A DNA stretch of 64,000 nucleotides from Branchiostoma lanceolatum (taxonomy: Eukaryota; Chordata; Leptocardii; Amphioxiformes; Branchiostomatidae): positions 17,168,410 through 17,232,409 of the forward strand of contig NC_089724.1 of NCBI RefSeq assembly GCF_035083965.1. The letters run 5' to 3'. The stretch's first letter is position 1. Each line of letters begins with the position of its first letter. Under the pieces are notes generated by a model that had not been told where the DNA came from, did not search any database, and saw nothing but the letters and a program-made list of their open reading frames with translations. Position numbers and translations under genes: made by a program. Positions 47,306 to 57,277 of the stretch are shown here, piece by piece.

Positions 47306-50300
47306 TTAGTCGGGGTGAAAGGCCTTCCATTTCAAGTAACGAGCTTTGCGAGCTATCGGGTCATCTTTGCACAGTCCCGGGCATGCGCATTTGGACTTCA
47401 GGGTCATGACGTAGTAGTTTTCGGCCGGTTCGCCCAACTCTGTGAATTCTGGGACATGCTGCTCAGGGTCACACATCAAATGGAGGTGAAAATGGCGACC
47501 AGTGTCTCTTTCTGCAGTGTAAAAGGGAAAACCTTTGTCCAGACAGGGCATGTTGTCAAATGTGTACGTATCTTGCAATCGCGACATCTAACTGTGGCTA
47601 ATTATCGGAGGTTTTTACAGTACTAGTGATTGTGGAAAAGCAACTTTTTAAAGTCGAGTATCTCCTTGAACAGAAGGAAGGACAGGTAAGGTCCAAATCA
47701 CCTAGCGTGCCGATGTTGTCTATGAACACTAGTAATAGGCAGTTTGGCCTTATAGGACAGCCAGCTGAGCCGAGCAGCATCACGAGGTACAAACTAAGTC
47801 ATCAAAATGGCTGCAGCAAAGCAGTGAGCGGTGGTAGGTCGTCACAATTTCCTCTTCTAGCGACGGTCAGGGAGATCGGTGTGTACTCTAGCCTACCAAG
47901 TGGCAATGTATCTCAGTATCTTATGAAGCCACATTTTGTCATCATGTTGTCAAATGCGGCGTTTTGCAATTGTTAAACCTTCTATGTGCCATTCTACAAC
48001 TACGCTCCCGATATCTCGACTTAATTTGAAGACATGACGATGGGTTTTTTTTGCTTTAGATTATTTGACGATACTCTGCCACTTGACCGGCTAGCTTTTA
48101 AGTCAAATAATAACCTCCCAGAAGGACGCTAGAAGAGGAAACTGACCTGTGTATTCGTAGTGCAAGATGACGCTTCCGTCCTCTTGATCTACATCAGCGA
48201 TAGGCTGCGGAGCCACGTCACCAAGGACGTAGAAGAGCTGAGCCGCCGTGTCTACCTGGCAGGTGGAGACGTTGGTGCATACCGTGTTGGCTGCACGAAA
48301 AGAGATAACACCGATATACAGACTGAATACAGAGAAATACTTTAATACACGAAAAAGCACAATCAGGTAAAAGAAAGTACCTATTTCCGATAGATCCTGA
48401 CGATGAATTGGTAGCAGGTCATGACAGATAATGTGTGCCACCTCAAGAAGAGTAAAATGATTTTACATTGGCGGAAACAGAATTAAGGTGATATGTGTCG
48501 GTGGTGTTCAGGGAATTTGGAGTAGAACAGGGAACGTAGAATTCGAAGTTTCTGTCCATATCTGTAAAATTGTAAGGTCAAACCCCTTACCGAAGGAGAA
48601 TCCAGAGCAGGGGTTGTAGTAGTAGGTGAAGTTGCGGCCCAGGTCTGGTTGAAAGTGGCTAGACCTGAGAGGCGCCCAGGGGTTGTCCAGGGGGTGCAGG
48701 TTGATCTCACCTGACCCGTCACTCATCTCACAGGTGCAGGAGTCTTTCATGGCGCAGCTGACGGGAGGGGCCAGACATCCGCCTGGGCATGCGCACACGC
48801 TTGTCAGCTTGAAGTTCTGAAAACATGTGAGAAACAACAATGAGGGGGGGTGTGGGTGTCGAGAAGTGGTTTAGGAGGGAAGATCATGTTTCTCTTGATA
48901 GACACACGTAGAGAAAGAGAGGCCGACAGACAGAGAGAGGAGAGATAGGTAGATAGATATACATAGCATGGGTAGATGATAACGATACATCTAACAGGAA
49001 TAGATAACACATATATCTCAACATTGTTTGTTGTAATGTCTTGACATGATACACGTAATGTAGTAAACAACTCACAAGCAGGAGGGGCTCGGCCCACTCA
49101 AACTCGAATAAGGCCTTCTCCCTCTGACCAGGGTCACAGACGAGATTCACGTTCGAGATCCTAGGAATGTAGCAGTACGTCGTTACCAAATCGTTTCAAG
49201 TACGTTTTGTGATTCGTGCTATTGGTCACAAAGAGTGATTGACATCAGATCAACATCTGTAAGAGAAATGGACCTCACACTTAAAAAAACGTTACGCATA
49301 CTGTAACGTGATATTTCGTATATTTCACACACATTCCTTTGAAGGTTAAAAGTGGAAAGATTTTCAACGAAATAAAGATTACAATTATTGCTCCGTATAG
49401 ATCATTAATAACTGGATATAATTGATAAATAGTATTATACGTAGGTTATCTTCTTAATCTAGCTAGTTTCGACAAGCCGCGTAAACCCAAACAAACAGCA
49501 ATTTTACAGTTTTTACCTCTTGACCAGTCGACTCTTTAATCTATTAACGCAGGGATTTTGTTTTGCCTTCTTTTTTTCTTGTCACCTAGAAACAAAAGGA
49601 TATTCCATAAGATAGCATGGAAAGGGAAACATGATTATGCTTTTGATGATGAAATTTCCGTTTCCTTACCTTGTTATGTTGTTCGCCATGTGGCTGTAGC
49701 TGATTCTGACTTGTTTTGTGTCTGGGTCAACGGAAAACCTTGCCGTGTCAGCTCTGCCGTAGTTGTACCCCTGCCCGCCCGCCCTGAACAGCTGGCAGAC
49801 CGACGTACCGTCGTTACACTCGCCGGTAGCGTTGTGCATAGCTGGAGGATAAACAACCCACCTTACACCATCAGCTTGAAAATACACTCAACACAAAAAA
49901 TCAGAAACTTGAATTCGATCAATCATTTCTCCGTTATCAGTTTTATCAGTTGATTCTATTACGAGTATATATTATTGGAAAGCTTAAACATTTTCCTTTA
50001 CAGTGAAGGCCCGTTTGCTGTGACTGAACATTCATTGGATGAGAACCACGGCTACGTATTTCAGTAGGTCGCGACGAAAGTGCCGAAATTTCCGTTGATC
50101 ATATTATGTACGTTGTTTTTCAATGATTAGCATGATGTGTTATGTCATTAAAAAGCCTCAATATATATTTTTCCTTTAAGATTTTACTTTATTTGTTTGT
50201 TGTGATCACGCTTTTGTGCAATGAGCATCCTGACTGATTTCGTGAGTGGGTTTGAATGTTTGATGAATCATTATATGTATGTTCACCTCATCTTGTTTGG

Positions 50301-50650
50301 TTTTTACCTTCACACGGAGAGTACAGGAAGGTGAAAATGGAATGGTCGATCCTGTACAAGTTGTTGGCATGAGCCAGAGACTGCAGTTCGATTCTCCCAG
50401 AACCGTCAGTCATTTCGCAGGAGCAGCTGTCCACCTGAAAGTGTAAGATCACATTGCCTATCTCTACCACTCTGAATATTCCACAGGCCAACAACTAACC
50501 ACTAAAAGGATGAGAAGATTTGTGAGAAATGGGAATGAATAGTACGTTACAACACCGTCCATGTCTGGTTCCTACCTGTTCACACTCTAGCTGGGACAGA
50601 GCCGTCCTGATGCTCCAGGCCAAAAGTACGGAGAGCGTGAGCCGCCACAT
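47306..50650 (-). CDS. Gene B: secreted protein with two CIMR/MRH-like repeats, complete
   Basis: Exons on minus: 50650-50576, 50434-50308, 49841-49670, 49160-49076, 48816-48591, 48290-48147 and 47511-47306. All joins are in frame: 344 residues. It opens with a signal peptide, MWRLTLSVLLAWSIRTALSQ. Repeat 1 has DSCSCEMTDGSG, YSPC, NATGEC, SVCQ and NLVCDPGQRE, closing with VCACPGGC. Repeat 2 has DSCTCEMSDGSG, YYYNPCSG, STCQ, YVLGDVAPQP and HLMCDPEQ, closing with CACPGLC. The tail is KDDPIARKARYLKWKAFHPD. There is no membrane anchor. The start was chosen by alignment with gene C; an in-frame upstream ATG at 50704 would place non-hydrophobic residues before the signal. Gene C is its tandem duplicate with the same exon phases and total length. 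Confidence 0.88.
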
Positions 50651-51962
50651 GTTTCCCCAATGCTGCAGATTCCCGGCAGCAACAAAAGTCTTGTATGCAC
50701 TCACGGAAATGTCTCGGTTTGTGTGTTACCGTCTAGACTCAAAGGTACTCACCTTTAGACATCGAACTTTGAGCTGTCACGTGAAGGGCATGTGACGTTT
50801 CATACAAACATGTTATTGCTGTTAGTGTAGAGTCAATTCCAAGTCATCGAGAGGGTTTTCAGATAACATTTCTAATAAATTTGAGGTATTTTATATAAAC
50901 GAACATTTCTATCAAAATAGTTCTAAATTGTTCAAACAATTAAAAATGAAAGTTTGAACATGTTTGAACTTATATATATATTTTGAAAGTAACTGCCCAA
51001 ATATCTCTGTGATTTTGTCGTTGTTTGAACATGTTCCAACAATTTGCATCATTTTCCCAATGGAAGATTTGGGCTATTGCCCCCATAAAAGTTGGTGCTA
51101 ATCACACACTATTGTCTGCCTCTGTATATTTTTAGATTTCACTGCTGGACACTGCTGACTCTTTTTTGTTGAGCTGTCTAGCAAAGCACCCAGGGATAAT
51201 CCCCAATACTTTGCAGGGATGTGTGAATTGCCCCCTTTCCAGCGCTCAATGACCCAGTTTCACAATGTTTTTAGAATGTTGGAACATGTTGCAACAAATG
51301 ATGAATTTATGTTGCAACAGTTTAGAAACTAATACAAATAACGTGTTCAATGTTGGAAATTTGTCTAACATGTTGGAACACAGCAGAAAATATTTAGAAC
51401 ATCAAATAACTGTTGTTCTAAACAGTTACTTATCTCACTTAGATTGTTACAAAGGTTTTGAAAATGTTAGAACAAAAGGCAACAAACACCCACTCAGTAA
51501 TGTGGAATCGACTCTACTAAAGGTCACATTCATTTAAATTTCCAACAAAGCTGCTTATTGCAACAGTTGTCTATTGTATTGTGATCCTAGTACATGGTCT
51601 GCAGTAACAAACATTGACAATCGCCGATCTCAGATACATATTTGCCTGTATTACAATATAAAGCAACAATTCCATGGAAAAACAAAAGGCAGAGTTTGCG
51701 TTTCACTTGCCCCTCAAGATCATCTTAATACATCAATGTAGGCAGCTGATACTTAACATGGGTATTCTTAGTACAAATCGATTAGCTTAGTCGCCATATA
51801 GACACAAAACAAATCATCGAATAGACAATGCTTTAGGCGATCCTCTCCAAGATGGGCTAGAAGCGAATATTTCATAATTTTTGACGCATTTCTATCAGTT
51901 TGTCGTATCTATCTTTTGTGGACCTTCCTTCGGTTTTCTGTGATATTGGAAAACTGACCATG
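50651..51962. other. Spacer between genes B and C
   Basis: It contains the gene B promoter region and the end of gene C. The sequence is AT-rich, with many loose repeats of 'gttcgaacatgtt'/'gttggaacatgtt' between about 50900 and 51480. No TATA box could be placed confidently. The segment catcgaactttgagctgtc at 50760-50778 is shared with the upstream side of gene C (55560-55578), a conserved part of the duplicated promoter. Confidence 0.45.
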
Positions 51963-54900
51963 TCAGTCAGGGTGAAAGGCCTTCCATTTCAGATAACGAG
52001 CTTTGCGTGCTATTGGGTCATCTTTGCACAGTCCCGGGCAGGCGCATCGTGACTTGAGGGTCATCTTGTAGTAGTGCTCCGTCGCTTCCCCCTGCGCGGT
52101 GAATTCTGGGACATGCTGTTCTGCGTCGCAGATCAAAGTAACATCAAAATGGCGGCCGTCATCACCACCTGTTGGAGTCGAAAAAACTCTTTGTTATGAT
52201 TTGATAAACCCGTTCTTTCATTCCGGCTGTTGATAAAGCTTGATGTCGAAAAGAGTAGGAGTCCATCCCAGTGTGAGTACATCAAATAAATCTGTCCGGA
52301 TATGCAGGTTGCACTTTTCAGGACAAACCTGGTGTGTTACACAATACAAACGACAAAACAAAAACAAAGCTGTAACATCTTACTGAATTATGCGATGATA
52401 GGTGTACCCAGGGGATGCAAAACCTAGGACATATTGTGATGGCTGTTTGGGATAGCAGCTAAGGTTTATCCAACCAAGACTTGACAATGAACCTTGCCGT
52501 CTCTACCGACCTGTGTACTTGAGGACCATGTTCCCTGCCTCGTCCCAAACAACCTGAGAGGCCGGGGCCACGTGACCCAGGGGGTAGAAGATCTGAGGGG
52601 TAGCCTCCGCGTCTACTTGGCAGCTGGATACATTAGTGCAAGGCGTGTTGGCTTGGTGAAGAAAAAAAGGCAATTTCATGTAGCTACATGTATTCGTGCA
52701 ATGTTGCTACGCTACATACGGCTCGCGTTTTCAGCCAAATATACTGTTCTCGATACGTGTGTTGGGTTCTTTTACGTGCAGAAGTTTGGCCCTTGAGGCT
52801 TGCCTCTCAAGTTCCACTGGGCAGCTATCATTAACTATGCAAATGATACCATAATTTGTATAATCCATTACTTGCAATATCTATTGCAACTTAGTATATG
52901 TGTCGTGATAGCACAAAATTCTTATCAATTGACACAGGGTTCATCATGTTTTCACCAGTTTACAATTTGCAGCAAGTATTATAGCATTCTTATCGACTAT
53001 GCTAATGAGGTTCTACTTAACATAATATATATCAATCGATGTTCCACTCCGCCAGAAGTCGCACGAAGATACTATATCATGCTCTTATTGATTATGCAAA
53101 GGATGGGAGATGAAATCAACAGCATGTTCAGATACAAATAGCGTAAGTACCAGCGCAGTGATAAGATAACGTTTAGGGTGCCAAAAACGAAGTGAAACTT
53201 TGGTTTGCCTCTATCTAACTACATACGAAATTCCCTAAACATTTCTTAAACTGTCCTTACTGAAGGTGATTCCAGAGCAGGGGTTGTAGTAGTAGGTGAA
53301 GTTACGGCCGAGCTCCGGGCCTAGATGACTGGACCTGAGAGGCGCCCAGGGGTTGTCCAGGGGGTGCAGGTTGATCTCACCTGACCCGTCACTCATCTCA
53401 CAGGTGCAGGAGTCTTTCATGGCGCAGCTGACGGGAGGGGCCAGACATCCGCCTGGGCATGCGCACACGCTTGTCAGCTTGAAGTTCTGAAGGAGGGAGA
53501 GGAAAATATTTGTTGTGGTGCTAATCACAAAACGAAATTATGGATTATTTTGTGGAGTAAAAGACGTTTTCTACCTCAGGGCCAATCAGGGCCGGCCATT
53601 CAGTCTGCAAAGTCAGGTGTCCAAAGTTTAGTCGCCAGTTATCTTACTTTCCGCCATGGTTATCTGGAGGAAGTCTGTGACCAACGTGACGTCGCACATA
53701 CAGGTGTGTCTTCGGTTCTTCAGTAATAAATATTTTTGTGTCATATGTTTTTTTCCCTTCCCTTTATGCAGTGTGTATTAGTGTGAGCATGCGCAGTTCA
53801 ATGTACATAACGAAGCTGACCATCAAGAATGGGTCGGAACCCTGGTATCCGAACAACGGTCTCTCTCTCTGACCAGGGTCACAAACCAGATCCACGTTGG
53901 AGTTCCTAAAATACATAACGGGTTTCTGGCTATTATTAGACAGCAAATACATTGGTGTTGCATAGAATAGAGTTATACTCCCATGTACCTAAACGTTGCA
54001 CTTAAACTATCTGTTAGATCCCCCCGCCATTGACTCCCTAGTCAAAAGGGATTGGGACCATCAACGCGATCTCGTAAAGAGGAGGAAGTGCATAGCACTA
54101 AAGGATCCTAACGGGATGGGCCGCAGTCACCAGTTCCCTAGATACATGTTCTATTTACATGTCGATTGACTATCAGGCATTTCTCGTCAAAAATCTTCAA
54201 TGCACTTTTTTTGTCCCGCCTCAGGGGTGGAGCCTTGCCAGTAGACTTCTTACCTCGTCATGTTGCTCTCGAAGTAGCGGTAGCTGATCTTAACTTGTTT
54301 GGTATTCGGATCGTAATAGAAACTTGCAGAGTCGGCTGTTCCGTAGTTGTACCCAATACCGCCCTCGTCGAACTGCTGACACACCGACGCCGCGTCCTTG
54401 CACTCCCCGGTGGCGTTGCGCATGGCTGGGGGATGACGGGTCTCTCATTACAACAGCCACAAGAACAACCACCTCTGGAGAGGTCGAATTCGATTCACGG
54501 AAATGCCAGCTTAAGCTTATTCTGCTATAGCAAAAGCTGTATGTTATCACTCACAGCGCGAATAACATAATTTACATTTGATTCTTAGATTGGTAGAATA
54601 TCTATTTGATAAGCGGTACATGGATATGTGTAGTCTACGCAGTCCCCTCGTATACAGGGTTTGTATTTTTGCTTGTATTTCTACGCGTACGCTCGTATAC
54701 GCTGTCTGTGCGGGTAAGTGTATTTTGTATGGTTTATGCACACCTCTGATTGAGATCCAAATAAAGTATAAAAGTATCAAAGGGTGATCCGACATTCTTC
54801 TTTACCAACAAAAGCATTTTATAGTTAGATACAGGTGATTTAATGATGAGTGGTGCATCATTTGTTGTATATCTGTCTGTTTACCTTGACACGGGCTGTA

Positions 54901-55475
54901 CAGGTAGGTGTAGTTATTGTGGTCGATCTTGTACGGGTTGTCGGGACGAGCCAGGGAGTGGAGTTCGATCTTCCCTGAACCGTCACTCATGAGACAGGAG
55001 CAGTGGTCCACCTGGGGATTCAAACATTCGCACCGACAATTTTCTTGTTTATTTGTGTCTTATTTATTTATTCGTTTGTTTTTTGTTTGTTTGTTTGGTT
55101 GTTTGTTTGCATGCGCATATAGGATTTAGGTTTTCCTCACCACATACATTATTATACATACGTACAGAACTCAGACCAGGACAATGAATCATGGAGTTTG
55201 GACGTCTACAATACAAGTACATTTCAATACACAACCCACTCAGACGGTCTGCACAGGAGACTGACGCTAGCTCGATCTCGATCAACAAAACAACGCTCTG
55301 TCTCGGTTTCAAATTAAGTAAACTGCTAGCGCTTTAATCATGTAAACCTTTCCCATCGCATCCGGAACTGTACGGCGTAGCCGCGCCTACTCCCTACCTG
55401 TCTACACTCCAGCTGCTGGGGCAGGCCCTGCTGGAAGCACCAGGCCAGGAGCAGAGAAACAGCTATCCGCCACAT
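51963..55475 (-). CDS. Gene C: tandem paralogue of gene B, two CIMR/MRH-like repeats, complete
   Basis: Exons on minus: 55475-55398, 55011-54885, 54425-54254, 53905-53821, 53486-53261, 52651-52511 and 52168-51963. All joins are in frame: 344 residues, the same as gene B, with exon lengths differing only by 3 nt in exons 1 and 6. The signal peptide is MWRIAVSLLLAWCFQQGLPQ. The cysteine pattern is as in gene B (DHCSCLMSDGSG, YSPCQG, NATGEC, DLVCDPGQRE, VCACPGGC, DSCTCEMSDGSG, YYYNPCSG, CQVD, LICDAEQ, CACPGLC). The 20-residue tail is identical to gene B. Exon 4 is clearly diverged, whereas most of exon 5 is identical in DNA. The exon 6 donor (gtcggt) is weaker than the gene B counterpart (gtcagt). 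Confidence 0.88.
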
Positions 55476-55911
55476 GTTGTCTGCAACTTCAACACTCTCA
55501 CTCTAATGTGCAACAATCCGCGTGATATGGTTCCAGACCTTCAGCCTGTAGGAAGCGGACATCGAACTTTGAGCTGTCTTGCTGCAATCATGTGCCGATA
55601 ACACTGGTGCAATGGCCTTGAGGTACTATAGTGTTCAAACCTCGCCCGGGTCATGCCATATACTTTGAAATGGTGCATACTGCTTTCTCTACTCTTTCCC
55701 ATACTCAGCGCGTCCGGGTGAATAATTCACTGTATGATATAACTGTGTAGTACAAACATATTCCTCTTTTTATTATGGCAGCTTCACAGAGTTAAGTGTT
55801 CCTTTGATCATGAATAGAAGGTTTTTGAGAGGACGGGTACGTTACGCTAAGTGCATATTACATCAGCGCAGCCGCGTTTCTCTGGCTGCACGACGGGCAA
55901 GCTGTCCACCT
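55476..55911. other. Upstream region of gene C
   Basis: It holds the promoter region of gene C, including a catcgaactttgagctgtc block (55560-55578) shared with gene B upstream sequence. Nothing else is recognised. Confidence 0.4.
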
Positions 55912-56007
55912 GTCCTGTCCACCTGTCCACCTGTCCTGTCCACCTGTCCTGTCCACCTGTCCTGTCCACCTTCCCTGTCCACCTGTCCTGTCCACCAGTC
56001 CTGTCCT
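55912..56007. repeat. GTCCACCTGTCCT minisatellite
   Basis: About eight tandem copies of a 7-13-bp 'gtccacctgtcct' motif with minor variants (ttccctgtcc, ccagtcctgtcc). It is strongly pyrimidine-biased on the plus strand. Confidence 0.9.
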
Positions 56008-57277
56008 TGACCAGAAGCCGTAGTCCGATATTCCGGGTTTTATTTTCAAAGTGCCTTCGAGTGAAAAGCTGAAAGGCTCATGGTCATTTTCTGATGCACT
56101 AAGTGACATGTCTATAAATACGTGCAGCGGATTTAGAAGAAACACTCACACGTCCAGCTTAGGAGTGACCAGATAGAGTAGACCAGATAATAGATCGCCA
56201 TTCCAAAGTTGTATCACGAGGCTAATTAGTAGTAAGTGGACGAGCTCGTCGGAAAACACGGACACTCGCATTCATGTACTGACTTATCTTTAAAAAAGCA
56301 TTGTGTGCTTTAGGGAGGAGGGGTCGAAGTCATTGTTCAATTGTACCAAAAGCATGACAACTCCTCCACCACATGCCAAAGTCCCACAGTTATCCTAGTA
56401 CGTGAGGACTAGGGGCGCTTGAGAACTACTATGCGTCTATCTCATCTGCTGCTAGACGCGGAATGCAGAGTCTGTTTAATAGGCACATCTCTAATGGGGG
56501 TGGGGGTCAACTGACAACGCTTAACGATAAATTAAGGAGGACCGGCAACGCTTAACGGTAAAAGGTTCTGGGGACGAATTCATCGTACTGTTACTTTGTG
56601 TTTATGTGGCGTCTGGCAAATCTAGTCTGCGCACACCGACTCGAGCCGGGGTGCTCCGGGGTGATTTTCGCCAATCTGCCGCTCGCGACTTTGCGATATG
56701 AACAATTATCAATAATAAAAGAGCTATTCTGAATGGCGTTTAAACTGTTAACAGCCACACAATAAATTGGACTTACCCAAATTTTCGACTGATCAGCTAC
56801 AGTCTTTGTCATTTGCATAACGTGACGTCACAGAAGCAGTGGATTGTTCACTCCTTGACAAAGACTGTAGCTGATCAGTCGAAAATTTGGGTAAGTCCAA
56901 TTTACTGTGTTGCCGTTTACAGTTTAAACTCCATTCAGAATGACTTCTACCAACACAGATGAACTTTCAAGTGAAGAATAAAAGAGCTAGTAGGATTAAA
57001 GCAACCATTTAGCTTCACGAATAATTTACGGACAACGCTTAACTTCGAAATAGAGCGGGCCAACTACCATTAACGGTGAATCAAAACAGCTCGCTACGCT
57101 TCATGAAAAAAAGGCATGGTAATTGGTCCATCAAAGACTGAGTCTCAACAATCAAAGCATTTTCCCGTTGCGCACGCGCATGGAACACATCTGGTGATGC
57201 ACTCACTGCCTCCACAGTCAGCGGTCGTCTGATCTTTACCGTTACATCTTGGCATCACGTCGTGGGTAATTATCGTG
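56008..57277. other. Intergenic region before the receptor gene
   Basis: There is no exon. It holds one foldback element (56726-56941) and three scattered 'caacgcttaac' motifs at about 56515, 56547 and 57034 that may be remnants of one repeat family. The receptor gene promoter must lie here or within ~200 bp of 57278; no TATA box is clear. Confidence 0.4.
56726..56941. mobile_element. 216-bp foldback element with a CRE in the loop
   Basis: The left arm attctgaatggcgtttaaac...attggacttacccaaa-ttttcgactgatcagctaca is mirrored by the right arm ending tttaaactccattcagaat. The inner arms (tgatcagctacagtctttgtca and its complement) are nearly perfect. The unpaired centre contains TGACGTCA at 56823-56830. 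It is a non-autonomous hairpin element; target duplication is not clear. Confidence 0.75.
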
